Part shown: positions 7,630 to 15,090 of the stretch, one piece after another
Position numbering within the stretch: position 1 is the stretch's first letter
Layout of the letters: the number at the start of each line of letters is the position of its first letter
Source of the DNA: Sinomicrobium sp.
GTDB lineage: Bacteria; Bacteroidota; Bacteroidia; Flavobacteriales; Flavobacteriaceae
DNA: 53,369 bases
Reading direction: 5' to 3'
NCBI GenBank assembly: GCA_029266035.1
Contig: JAJUFH010000022.1
Coordinates: 1 to 53,369, forward strand
Notes under the pieces: generated by a model
What the model was told of the DNA's origin: nothing
The model's database searches: none
What the model saw: only the letters and a program-made list of their open reading frames with translations
Made by a program: the position numbers and the translations under genes

Positions 7630-7761
7630 AACGGATCAGGCGCTTGGCGCACGTGCTGGAGCATTGCTCCAAGCGCGTGTTAGAGGACAGTCCCGAAGGG
7701 CTGTACTCCGGCAAGCGCCTGATCCGTTGAGAGGGAAGCCCGGAGGGATTTCCTCTCAACG
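7630..7761 (-). repeat. 132-bp inverted repeat, right copy
   Basis: Exact reverse complement of 494-625. The two copies are 7004 bp apart and bracket the genes from the Fur-family gene to the DUF3817 gene. Since equal copies in inverse orientation can recombine, the bracketed segment could invert. Confidence 0.9.
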
Positions 7762-7885
7762 GCGGTTTGGCGTATTGGGGGGCGGACGTTCTTAGTATAA
7801 AAAAATTGCACTAAATTTGAGCTATGTGCTTCGTATCAAGTATTGTACTGAAAAGCCTCCACTACGCCAAGCCGCTAAACCGTTA
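7762..7885. repeat. Palindromic element 4 (cassette boundary-like)
   Basis: GGTTTGGCGTATTGGGGGGC (7764-7783) pairs with GCCTCCACTACGCCAAGCC (7855-7873), three differences. It directly joins the 132-bp repeat and its right end runs to the stop of the next minus-strand gene. Together they fill the gene-free 7608-7882. Confidence 0.65.
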
Positions 7886-8557
7886 TTCAACCTCTTTTAG
7901 CTTTTTGATTTCTTCTCGCCTCCTATCTATGCTGTATAATAGTTTGTTTTCCTCTTCTCTCTTAATCACCAGATTATGGAATTTATCAGAATTTAGAGAG
8001 TATGCGGAATCGATATGTGAAGCAACCTCTGGTAAATCTAAAGCTATCATCCGATAACGCATTTCATAGGATGTTTTGTTCCCGATTTGCCTATTTTTTT
8101 CCAACAGCAATCCTAATCCCAAAGAGATTACCACCAAAGATAATATCATGATAATAATTACAGGCGAGGATTTAAGGTCAACGCCGTAAACGTGTCTTAT
8201 CTTCACGCTGTCGGGTATCTGTGATACTTTGGCGACTATTTCATTTTCCTTTTTAATCAATATTGAAAGGTGTTTGCGTGTAGTTTCAGAACTCCTATTT
8301 GCTACATCTTCCAGAGAGCCGTAGTCCTTGATAATCTTGGATAAGATGTCGTGTTCCTGTTTGATAAAGGCTTTTATCTGGGTTAGATGTTCCTGTTCCT
8401 TTACACGCATGTCGTGAAATTCCTGCATCGCTTTTTCATTTGCCGAGAGCAGGGATACAATGGTCGGCATGATACGTACAATATCCTGCGTAATGAGGTC
8501 TGTGTTCTCCTGTAGGGAATCTACCTGCTGTTTGATGTTTTCCAGTTCTGTCTGCAT
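7883..8557 (-). CDS. Coiled-coil membrane protein of the mob module
   Basis: A 224-residue protein: a long heptad-rich N-terminal half (about 1-125), one hydrophobic segment near residues 133-152 (PVIIIMILSLVVISLGLGLL) and a charged C-terminal coiled coil ending KKLKEVE. No enzymatic motif. It follows the relaxase by 5 nt, and proteins of this kind often follow relaxase genes in Bacteroidota mobilizable elements; it may anchor or couple the relaxosome at the membrane, which is inference. Confidence 0.7.
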   Translation of the reverse strand: MQTELENIKQQVDSLQENTDLITQDIVRIMPTIVSLLSANEKAMQEFHDMRVKEQEHLTQIKAFIKQEHDILSKIIKDYGSLEDVANRSSETTRKHLSILIKKENEIVAKVSQIPDSVKIRHVYGVDLKSSPVIIIMILSLVVISLGLGLLLEKNRQIGNKTSYEMRYRMIALDLPEVASHIDSAYSLNSDKFHNLVIKREEENKLLYSIDRRREEIKKLKEVE

Positions 8558-8562
8558 AATTT

Positions 8563-9474
8563 CTAACGTTTTAATTTACTTTTTTTTCGCTTTTTGATAA
8601 AGGGGTCTTCCTGCTCCGGTGTAATTTCAGGGATCGGGAACAGAGCTGATGCTATGTAACCGATGGTTTCACCTATACTATTGTCTGTAGATCTTTCCGT
8701 CCATATATCGTTTTCCGGCTGTTGATGTTGTCGATCCTGCTCCATTCCGTTATCGATTCCATTCAATGCCCTGTCGATCTGTCCAAAGCTTAATGATCTG
8801 TCGATAGCCGATCCCCGAAAAACCTGTCCGTCTTTGCTGAATGAAATGCCCTGAACCTCATTCGTACCCGACCTGTATTTAAACTGCATTTCCACACCTC
8901 TGTAGCGGATATAGTTTTGCAGCTCCTTCCAGTTCCTGCTGTTACGGATGCCCGACTTTACGGTGTCGTAAATCTGGTATCTCGTCCTGTCGTTACCTTT
9001 GAGCCTACCCCGGTTTACATTCTGCTTCCTCTCGGACTGTTTGAAGCCATACAGGACATTCAATTCCTTACAGGCTTTAAAACTCTTATACCGCTGATTG
9101 CTGTTTGAAATGGTTTTGCCATAATCGTTCACACGGTTGTAAATGATATGGATGTGGTCGTGCTGACGGTCGAAATGGCGAACCATCAGACACTGGGTAT
9201 CCCTGATCCCCATTTTGGAGAGATACCGCTTGGCTGATGATACCATGATGTCATTATTCAGCATGTTCTTGTCATCGGTATTCCATGAGAGAACAATATG
9301 CCCGACTGCATTGCCCAATCTGGGGTTCAGCATCCGCTGAAAATTGAAATCCTGTGCAATGGTCTTGGCCGAATCCGTCCGCAGTCCGTCCGCGTGGATG
9401 ATCTCACTGTCTTTTTTCAGCACATACCCCACACATCCGCCGAATGATTTCCCCTCAATTACCTTCGCTATCAT
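8563..9474 (-). CDS. Relaxase/mobilization nuclease
   Basis: Nicks one strand at oriT and stays bound to the 5' end during transfer. Start set at ATG 9474 (MIAKVIEGKSFGGCVGYVL), the usual N-terminus of Bacteroidota relaxases of the MobP/VirD2-like group; the longer frame lies inside mobC. The metal-binding triad HxDxxHxHxxxN is present as RHFDRQHDHIHIIYNRV (near residues 107-123 of the longer frame). Catalytic Tyr candidates lie in GYVL or YLSK. The C-terminal third is Arg/Gln-rich and ends in a Lys tail. Overlaps the MobC-like gene by about 20 nt, indicating coupled translation. Confidence 0.88.
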   Translation of the reverse strand: MIAKVIEGKSFGGCVGYVLKKDSEIIHADGLRTDSAKTIAQDFNFQRMLNPRLGNAVGHIVLSWNTDDKNMLNNDIMVSSAKRYLSKMGIRDTQCLMVRHFDRQHDHIHIIYNRVNDYGKTISNSNQRYKSFKACKELNVLYGFKQSERKQNVNRGRLKGNDRTRYQIYDTVKSGIRNSRNWKELQNYIRYRGVEMQFKYRSGTNEVQGISFSKDGQVFRGSAIDRSLSFGQIDRALNGIDNGMEQDRQHQQPENDIWTERSTDNSIGETIGYIASALFPIPEITPEQEDPFIKKRKKSKLKR

Positions 9475-9817
9475 GGCGCAGTAGTTTATCGATACAATGG
9501 TTGATGTGGCTGATCGTATTCCGGCACTCAGTTGCCACGTCAAGCAATCCTGTCTGGTGGGCTTTCTTTGTCAACCTGTTGAGGTTGTTCGATGCCCCCG
9601 TGATTACCCTTAACGCTTTGATCTGTTCTTGTGTAAACCTCGGCACGATCCTGCGCAGGATCGCACTCTTGCGTACCCATTCCGATTTGCTCATCCCTGC
9701 AGTTTCTGCATTCTGCAAAACCTTTTTATGTTCCGTTTCATCGAAACGGACATTGATCCTAAACCGTTTTTTATTTTCCAGTGCGGGTCTACCGCCTTTG
9801 TTCTTTCTGTCTTTCAT
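9455..9817 (-). CDS. MobC-like relaxosome accessory protein
   Basis: Start set at ATG 9817 (MKDRKNKGGRPALE), giving about 120 residues. A basic N-terminus with the ribbon-helix-helix-like RINVRFDETEHKKVLQNAETAGMSKSEWVR pattern (cited here in part: INVRFDETEH, MSKSEWVR) is followed by a helical MobC-type tail with TQEQIKALRVITGASNNLNRL. Such proteins bind oriT and help the relaxase. It lies directly upstream of, and overlaps, the relaxase gene. A candidate oriT lies immediately upstream at 9844-9888. Confidence 0.82.
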   Translation of the reverse strand: MKDRKNKGGRPALENKKRFRINVRFDETEHKKVLQNAETAGMSKSEWVRKSAILRRIVPRFTQEQIKALRVITGASNNLNRLTKKAHQTGLLDVATECRNTISHINHCIDKLLRHDSEGN

Positions 9818-9843
9818 GATGTTCTTTTTTAGCTGTGACCATC

Positions 9844-9888
9844 GGGAGCCAATAGGTTTTGGGGTCACCAAAACACAACCTTGCTCCC
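9844..9888. other. Candidate oriT (nested inverted repeats)
   Basis: GTTTTGG (9856-9862) and CCAAAAC (9868-9874) form a perfect 7-bp repeat around 5 nt, nested within GGGAGC (9844-9849) and GCTCCC (9883-9888). It lies in the 70-nt gap between the primase stop and the mobC start, the usual place for an origin of transfer. No nick-site consensus was recognised. Confidence 0.4.
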
Positions 9889-10841
9889 TACCTATTCGAT
9901 AGTTTTCTGCCAGTAGGGCGATTTTCGATTTTGGTGTCGGATAGACCATGCACCAGATAATCATTCACGTCTTTTATCATACTGTTCCTGCGCTGTAGCT
10001 CCCGTATTCCGTTTTTGAGACCGTGGGTTTTTCCAAAGCGGATTTCCAATTCCCTGTAAGCCTTTGTTCCCGACCCGTCCGTGTCCAGATAGCTGACGAT
10101 AGTTTTGTGCCGTTCCAAAAACGGGAATGACCTTTTCAGGTGGGCGGTGGTGTTCAGAATGCAATAATCCGTACTTGGAAACGGTCGAGCTGCAATCTTC
10201 CTTAGTGTCAAAAAAGAGAGCCAGTCCATAAACCCCTCGAACAGCATAACCCTGTCGCTTCCGTTGTCTACGGTGGTGATGTCCTTTGTCATTAACGACC
10301 GTTTGTCATAGGGGTTGCGCAGTTCAAACCCTCCCGAATCATTGGCAGAGCATACGGCAAAATACGTCTGCCCGTTTGCCGTCCGGTAGTAGATTTCCTT
10401 GCAGAAAGCCCTTGCAATATCGGGGTCGATCCTGCGCTCATTGGACAGGTAGCCGAGCAATGCTTTGTTTTCAAGCGGTTTTACGGACAGTATGGTGTAG
10501 CCTGTATCTTTTTCTGTCTGTACGACGTGCCGACTGTCCAGAACGGTCTGCTGTTGAAAAGAAAGGGTATTTTTTCTTTCATCAGCCCACTCCAAGACTT
10601 TAGCGAGTTCGGACGTGCCTAAGAACTTCATCAGGAAATCAATGTTGTTCCCACCGATACCCTCGGAATGGGAGTACCATATATTTCGGTGTACGTCCAC
10701 CTTTGTCGATGCCGTCCGTTCATCCCCTCCGTTAAAGGGGTTCTTGAACCATGCTTCCCTGCTGTTCATCTTGGCACACAGAATCTGTAAATGCTGTAAT
10801 ATGGATATGAGCGGTATTCGCTTTAATTCTTCACATGTCAT
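9888..10841 (-). CDS. Toprim-domain DNA primase
   Basis: A 317-residue primase-like protein of mobilizable elements. The N-terminus (MTCEELKRIPLISILQHLQ) and NPFNGGDERTAS...GGNNIDFLM resemble the CHC2/DUF3991 primase head, though the zinc Cys ligands are not evident. A Toprim core follows: MLFEGFMDWL (acidic Glu) near residue 196 and SYLDTDGSGTKAYRE (DxD) near residue 248. It would prime the lagging or displaced strand during element replication or after transfer. It lies between the ATPase and mobC genes. Confidence 0.8.
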   Translation of the reverse strand: MTCEELKRIPLISILQHLQILCAKMNSREAWFKNPFNGGDERTASTKVDVHRNIWYSHSEGIGGNNIDFLMKFLGTSELAKVLEWADERKNTLSFQQQTVLDSRHVVQTEKDTGYTILSVKPLENKALLGYLSNERRIDPDIARAFCKEIYYRTANGQTYFAVCSANDSGGFELRNPYDKRSLMTKDITTVDNGSDRVMLFEGFMDWLSFLTLRKIAARPFPSTDYCILNTTAHLKRSFPFLERHKTIVSYLDTDGSGTKAYRELEIRFGKTHGLKNGIRELQRRNSMIKDVNDYLVHGLSDTKIENRPTGRKLSNR

Positions 10842-10858
10842 ACTCGTGATTTTTAGAG

Positions 10859-10906
10859 AGGTTTAGTTTAGTCTATCTATATATAGGGGCAGACTAAACT
10901 AAACCT
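10859..10906. repeat. 16-bp perfect inverted repeat between ATPase and primase genes
   Basis: AGGTTTAGTTTAGTCT (10859-10874) and AGACTAAACTAAACCT (10891-10906) pair perfectly around a 16-nt loop. It is the whole intergenic space. No T-run follows on the minus strand, so it is a poor intrinsic terminator; an attenuator, replication origin or protein-binding site is possible. Confidence 0.75.
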
Positions 10907-10911
10907 GTTTT

Positions 10912-11961
10912 TCAGTAATAAAATTCGGGGTTGAACCGATAGGTCTTGTCGTTCTTGACAATCATCCTTTTGTTTTCAAGGAACGTCTTTAGCTGTTTTG
11001 CCTTGTTCGTTCCGAAATTGAACCCATGTGATAAATACCCCTCCTGTAGCTTGCTCACGAAGTCGCCATAACTACACGTTATTTCTCCGTCAGTGAACAA
11101 CGCCTGTAACACCTCTCGGTGATTATCGGCAGACAGTTCCTGATAATCGAAGCCTTTCCTTGCTTTGGGGATTGCCATTTCCAGATTCTCTTCCAGTCGG
11201 GGCAAACCGTCCTCGATATAGAATGCGAACGGCTCAAATTCGATGTCACGGATAAACTTCGGCGATACGATGCTGTAATTTGCGTCCAGATCGTTTTTGC
11301 TTATCTGTAGGACAGTTTCTGCCTTGTTGTTGATTTCCGTTCCCAGATGCCCCCGTGTATTGTCATCGCCTTTGTTGAGGTGCAGGACAACGTGGATATG
11401 TACATTGAGTTCCTGTGACCATTTCATGAGCTTGCCCGTTATTTCAGTGGCTTCGGTGGCATTGTTGATGTCAAAGACAAGGTCACGGATGCCGTCAATG
11501 ACGACCAGTCCGATCTTGCCTGTATATTTGGACAGGGCATATTCGATAATATTGATACGCTCTTTGGTAGGGTACTCCCGCAGAGCGATAAAATTCAGGT
11601 TCTCGTGGACTTCGGTCGTTGGATAGCCTATAAGTTTATACACTCTTGAAAGAAGCCTGTGGCAATGGTATTTCCCTTGCTCGGTATCGCAGTACAGCAC
11701 CATGGGGCGGTTGCGTGGCACGTCCACCCTGTACTGTAATATCTGTTTTCCGCTCAATGCCGATGCGATTAACGAAATGATGTTGAATGTCTTTCTGCTC
11801 TTTGCCTTTCCCGTAGAGGCACTGAAATTTCCAAGTGTTCCGATGACGGAATCCGAACTGCATATCTTTATCATGATGGGTGGCTCTAAAAATTTATCTG
11901 TAATCCTGACCAGTGAACGGTCGAACGCTTCAACGGTCTCCTGCTTGAACGGCATCATCAT
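10912..11961 (-). CDS. RepA-like RecA-fold ATPase of the mobilizable element
   Basis: A 349-residue AAA/RecA-fold protein resembling the RepA helicase-like ATPases of Bacteroidota islands. Walker A is unusual: GKAKSRKT near residues 51-58, with Arg where the second Gly is expected. Walker B is IGLVVIDGIRD near residue 150, followed by a sensor-like VVLHLNKGDDNTRGHLGTEI. A C-terminal winged-helix-like region (EITCSYGDFVSKL) closes the protein. It probably loads on or unwinds element DNA with the primase. The HTH gene overlaps its start by 4 nt (ATGA). Confidence 0.8.
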   Translation of the reverse strand: MMMPFKQETVEAFDRSLVRITDKFLEPPIMIKICSSDSVIGTLGNFSASTGKAKSRKTFNIISLIASALSGKQILQYRVDVPRNRPMVLYCDTEQGKYHCHRLLSRVYKLIGYPTTEVHENLNFIALREYPTKERINIIEYALSKYTGKIGLVVIDGIRDLVFDINNATEATEITGKLMKWSQELNVHIHVVLHLNKGDDNTRGHLGTEINNKAETVLQISKNDLDANYSIVSPKFIRDIEFEPFAFYIEDGLPRLEENLEMAIPKARKGFDYQELSADNHREVLQALFTDGEITCSYGDFVSKLQEGYLSHGFNFGTNKAKQLKTFLENKRMIVKNDKTYRFNPEFYY

Positions 11962-12257
11962 TTACCTCCCCTTCTATGGTTGAAGTTCGTCATGGATGCC
12001 ATAACGTCTTCTTTGTTGAAGTAAATGCGCTTTCCCATACGTCTGTATGGAATACGCCCTTGTTTCATCCATTCGGTCAGGCTCACAAGTGAAATATCCA
12101 GTTCGTCTGCCATTTCCTTTTTGGTCAACAGTTTTGCTGTCTGTGGTTTCTGTGGATTGTCGGCCGTCTTTTTGACGTCTGTAATAAAAAGGTGCAGTTC
12201 CTCCCTTACGGCATCCTTGATGCAGTCTTTGAGGGCTTTTTGGTCAAGTAAAATCAT
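11958..12257 (-). CDS. Helix-turn-helix (excisionase-like) DNA-binding protein
   Basis: A 99-residue protein with a helical N-terminal half and a MerR/HTH_17 domain: LLTKKEMADELDISLVSLTEWMKQGRIPYRRMGKRIYF (cited in parts: KKEMADELDIS, WMKQGRIPYRRMGKR), residues about 44-85. Such proteins serve as excisionase or control factors at the head of mobilizable-element operons. Its stop overlaps the ATPase start. As the first gene of the module it is probably the operon regulator. Confidence 0.82.
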   Translation of the reverse strand: MILLDQKALKDCIKDAVREELHLFITDVKKTADNPQKPQTAKLLTKKEMADELDISLVSLTEWMKQGRIPYRRMGKRIYFNKEDVMASMTNFNHRRGGK

Positions 12258-12351
12258 ACTTTGCTCATGTTTATCAATTTAATAATGTCGAAGTCGTGGC
12301 CACTTTCTCCGAGTGAGTTAACATGGGCAAAGAACAGCTATGGGAAATAAA

Positions 12352-12385
12352 AAAAACGGCAAACATAAATCTGTTTGCCGTTTTT
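12352..12385. terminator. Rho-independent terminator
   Basis: A perfect 14-bp stem AAAAACGGCAAACA / TGTTTGCCGTTTTT around a 6-nt loop, with A and T runs on either side. It lies 17 nt past the stop of the minus-strand gene at 12403 and would act in both directions. Confidence 0.85.
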
Positions 12386-12402
12386 ACCACACAAAGGGGG
12401 TG

Positions 12403-13158
12403 TTATTTGGTGGCTACTATCGTGAATTTTCTGTTGGTAATATGCCTTGTCCTGTTTCCGTAGAAGTATTTTTTGGTGTTTTCAAAATTGATTTCCGAAT
12501 AGTCCCCGCTCAAACAAAAATTGTTGCAGATCATCCTTGCCCAAGTCAGTTCCGATTGAGTGGTGAGCATCTTGTCCCTCGGCTTGATCTCAATATCCCT
12601 TAGCTGGATGAAAATATCGATCAATGTTTCTTCATCTTCTTCTCTGACGGTTATCTTTCTATCCTTAGGTGTCCTACATTCGTTAAGTTCCGTCTTTAGG
12701 GTTTTGATTTCTTTTCTTAGCTTTTCTATGAGTTCATTTTCGGACAGGATGATGCCCCATTGGTCACGCTCTTTCAATCTATCGATAAAACTTTCAACTT
12801 TCTCGATATGTTCGGTATACTTTTTCTTATCGTCCCATATATAAGACCTGCTCTTTTTTGCTTTGGACTTGAATTCCTCGATTTCATCTTCACAGATGGA
12901 AACGACCTTTTTTAAAAACTTCACTTCCTTTCTATCTTCACCAGTGCCAGTGCTGAAATAATATTCCAGATGATGTTCGTAAAAGTCAATAAACCTTTCT
13001 GGGTGAAGTACTGTAATTTTATTGACGAAATGCTTATCCGATTTTTGTAAGTTTAATTCTTCTGCACTTTGTCCAAAAGATAGTTGAACGAATATTGTAG
13101 CGAGTAAAATTAAAATACTTTGTCTCCTTCTTTGTTTTTTGTTTGGAAAGCATATCAT
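12403..13158 (-). CDS. Secreted coiled-coil protein of unknown function
   Basis: Start set at ATG 13158 (MICFPNKKQRRRQSILILLATIFVQLSFGQ), which gives a typical signal peptide ending near SFGQ; the longer frame would read into the upstream palindrome. About 251 residues, charged and helical, with a Lys/Glu-rich coiled coil in the middle (ENELIEKLRKEIKTLKTELNEC). I recognise no family. It ends at a strong terminator and is bounded on the other side by a palindromic element, so it looks like a single-gene unit. Confidence 0.65.
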   Translation of the reverse strand: MICFPNKKQRRRQSILILLATIFVQLSFGQSAEELNLQKSDKHFVNKITVLHPERFIDFYEHHLEYYFSTGTGEDRKEVKFLKKVVSICEDEIEEFKSKAKKSRSYIWDDKKKYTEHIEKVESFIDRLKERDQWGIILSENELIEKLRKEIKTLKTELNECRTPKDRKITVREEDEETLIDIFIQLRDIEIKPRDKMLTTQSELTWARMICNNFCLSGDYSEINFENTKKYFYGNRTRHITNRKFTIVATK

Positions 13159-13282
13159 ATAACGTGCCGCGTATTGGTGATGGGCGGGATTTTTAGCACT
13201 GACGCTGATACAAAGAAAGAAAGTTAAATTTTGCACTTCCGTTGATATGAAGCCGTTCAGCCTGTCTATTGCCAATATGATA
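13159..13282. repeat. Palindromic element 5 (weak)
   Basis: TATTGGTGATGGGCGGG (13172-13188) pairs imperfectly (12 of 17) with a stretch at about 13258-13276 ending CTATTGCCAATA. It begins with ATAACGTG right after the preceding gene start and fills the gap between two genes, as in the other elements. Confidence 0.45.
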
Positions 13283-13774
13283 TTATATGTTTGGGCAGCC
13301 AAGTGTTTTTGTCATTTTATAGTTTATTAAATCTATTCCCTTTTTGCTTACAATTTGCTCTGTCAAAATTTTGAAGCCATTACTTTCAAAAAACAGTCTT
13401 GCGGTTTTGCTTACGTCAGAAGTCAATGTCGTTTGTTTTAATCGTCTTGCTTCGGTTTCAATGTCTGCGTAAAGTTTACCTGCAATGCCTTGTCGTTGGT
13501 GGTCTTTGTGAACGTAAAAAAGGTCGATGTAATTTCCATTGTCAAGCGTTGCAAAACCAACAATTTTGTTGTCCTGTTGAGCAACTAAACTAAATTGTTT
13601 TGTTACAATGTCCTCCCAACGCTGTTTGTTGTCAATGCCCGAAGTCCAAACTTCAATTTGTTGCTGGTCGTAGTCAGCATTGCAAATTGTCGTTACAGTG
13701 TCTACGAACAATTTTTGAAGTTCTGGTAAATCGTCAAGTTGTCCTTGTCTAACTATTAATTGTTCTTGCTTCAT
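13283..13774 (-). CDS. GNAT-family N-acetyltransferase
   Basis: Start set at ATG 13774, whose A overlaps the TAA stop of the upstream DUF4180 gene (TAATG), so translation is coupled. About 163 residues with the GNAT acetyl-CoA motif VHKDHQRQGIAGKLYADIE (Q/RxxGxG/A type) near residue 100 and a final strand FFESNGFKIL. The IRQGQLDDLPELQKLF start is typical. Substrate unknown. Confidence 0.85.
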   Translation of the reverse strand: MKQEQLIVRQGQLDDLPELQKLFVDTVTTICNADYDQQQIEVWTSGIDNKQRWEDIVTKQFSLVAQQDNKIVGFATLDNGNYIDLFYVHKDHQRQGIAGKLYADIETEARRLKQTTLTSDVSKTARLFFESNGFKILTEQIVSKKGIDLINYKMTKTLGCPNI

Positions 13775-14121
13775 TAAAATATTGCTTCCCATTGAGAGCC
13801 AACAAAATTGACTTGTTTACCTTTGTTACTTTCAAAAATGAAGTCATTTAAACTTTTACTGTTAAACTTTGAAAAATCCCCAACAATAGTCAAAGGCATT
13901 TGATATTGTGTAAACTTTTGAAGTATATCTCCCGCAATTTTAGTTTTTAAGTCAAAAAATTCGGGGGTAATGTTCTTTTCGTGAATAATGATTTTGTCAA
14001 ATCCTTGATAGTAAAGATTACCCAATAAGTCTAATCCATCTTCGGTAGCACTTAAAATTATTTCGTCCGTAATTATTTCGGCTATTTTTTTGTCGTTGAT
14101 ATTGTGAGTTTCAATTTTCAT
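13774..14121 (-). CDS. DUF4180 protein
   Basis: A 115-residue protein with the features of DUF4180: EDGLDLLGNLYYQGFDKIIIHE and EFFDLKTKIAGDILQKF (quoted in parts: GLDLLGNLYYQGFD, TPEFFDLKTKIAGDIL), then IVGDFSKFNSKSLNDFI. The fold is STAS-like; function unknown. Forms a coupled pair with the acetyltransferase. Confidence 0.85.
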   Translation of the reverse strand: MKIETHNINDKKIAEIITDEIILSATEDGLDLLGNLYYQGFDKIIIHEKNITPEFFDLKTKIAGDILQKFTQYQMPLTIVGDFSKFNSKSLNDFIFESNKGKQVNFVGSQWEAIF

Positions 14122-14166
14122 TTCGTCTGATTACTGTCGGTTTACGGTCGTTTGTTACCTGAGACA

Positions 14167-14307
14167 TAACGGTTCGGGGTTCGGGGCTTGGCGTTCGGGC
14201 GGGATTTTCAGCAGAAAATTTCGAGCGAGCGACAAAGCTCAAATATACGAAAAATGGTCGAACGTTCCCGTTCGACCCGCCCGACGCCAAACCCTTGTTA
14301 GCGGTTC
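14167..14307. repeat. Palindromic element 6 (cassette boundary-like)
   Basis: GGGCTTGGCGTTCGGGCGGG (14184-14203) pairs with CCCGCCCGACGCCAAACCC (14276-14294) with one base unpaired and one mismatch; an inner ATTTTC/GAAAAT hairpin follows. Ends are TAACGGTTC (14167-14175) and GTTAGCGGTTC (14297-14307). It is the clearest member of the family and fills the gap between two genes. Confidence 0.75.
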
Positions 14308-14312
14308 GTTGT

Positions 14313-14846
14313 TTATTTTTTTTGCGTATAATACAGTTGTATCAATCCTGTGTCAAACGCTTTTGTTGTTACAAGTTCAAGGGTTTGCTCTGGTCGTCCA
14401 TCTTTAAAAAGTCTTGTTCCGTTACCAACTAAAATCGGTATTACTGAAATTATTAACTCGTCTATTAAATCGTGTTTCAATAGTTCATTTATTACTTCTG
14501 CACCACCGTCACAATAAATGTTTTTCCCCTTTTCAGATTTTAGCTGTGTGACTAAATCGGTTATGTTCCCCGTGTAAAAAATCGTTCTACCTACTTGTGG
14601 TCTTTCAGTTCTAGTAATTACATAAACATCACGTTGTCCGTTGTCGTAATGTGACGAGCCAATTTCTTTAAGCACATAATCATAGGTTTTTCTACCAATA
14701 ATTAATGTGTCAACTGTATCTGTGAATTCTTTATAACCATAGTCTTCGCCTTCTTTTTCAACGATTTTTAAGAAACTTAGGTCGTCATTAGGTTTTGCAA
14801 TGTAACCATCTAAACTCATTGCTATGAAAAGTGATATTTTTCGCAT
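14313..14846 (-). CDS. RibD C-terminal/dihydrofolate-reductase-like protein
   Basis: A 177-residue member of the RibD_C family (YwjB/YyaP-like). It has the N-terminal SLFIAMSLDGYIA motif, the NADPH site TLIIGRKTYDYVL near residue 50, GGAEVINELLKHDLIDEL near 118 and a LVGNGTRLF loop near 140. Such stand-alone proteins are NADPH-dependent reductases of unknown substrate and are common in accessory regions. Single gene between palindromic elements. Confidence 0.88.
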   Translation of the reverse strand: MRKISLFIAMSLDGYIAKPNDDLSFLKIVEKEGEDYGYKEFTDTVDTLIIGRKTYDYVLKEIGSSHYDNGQRDVYVITRTERPQVGRTIFYTGNITDLVTQLKSEKGKNIYCDGGAEVINELLKHDLIDELIISVIPILVGNGTRLFKDGRPEQTLELVTTKAFDTGLIQLYYTQKK

Positions 14847-14918
14847 CTGTTTTTAAGTTTAAAGTTTCGGCAAAGTTACTTTTCGACAACGAGTTGTACT
14901 TTGTAAAAATGCGACAAA

Positions 14919-15013
14919 TTAAAACGATGATGGAGGAAGGCCTGTAATTCGTTTGATTTCGTTGGCAAGATGTGAATGGTCGTAATAGCCACATTCAAGT
15001 ATAGCTATACAAA
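14919..15013 (-). pseudogene. Remnant of an AraC-family regulator (C-terminal HTH)
   Basis: The minus strand encodes about 30 residues ending in a stop: AILECGYYDHSHLANEIKRI followed by TGLPPSSF. This is the second HTH and signature of AraC proteins (CGYYDxSHL...FKRxTGxxPS). A stop codon precedes it, so it is a 3' fragment of a lost gene. It is the only thing visible in the gap 14847-15090. Confidence 0.8.
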
Positions 15014-15090
15014 GTTACAAACAAAGCACTTAACCCGCTCTCTTGCAAAACCGTTGTTGGTGGCTGCTCTTTGTATTTCGTTAGATCGGT

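Larger units (their letters stand above)
7883..12257 (-). mobile_element. Mobilization/replication module of a mobilizable element
   Basis: Six co-directional genes: HTH (excisionase-like), RecA-fold ATPase, Toprim primase, MobC-like accessory protein, relaxase, coiled-coil membrane protein. This order matches mobilizable transposons and genomic islands of Bacteroidota that use a helper conjugation system. No tyrosine or serine integrase and no target-site duplication could be found, so the ends are not defined and the element may be a remnant. Confidence 0.75.

Noticed and set aside
7824-8057. Plus-strand frame over the coiled-coil gene
   Set aside because: Shadow of the minus-strand gene at 7883-8557, which has clear heptads and a membrane segment.
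10286-10603. Plus-strand frames within the primase gene
   Set aside because: Both are shadows; the minus-strand primase has Toprim motifs.
10859-10906. Rho-independent terminator after the ATPase gene
   Set aside because: The stem is perfect but no T-run follows on the minus strand.
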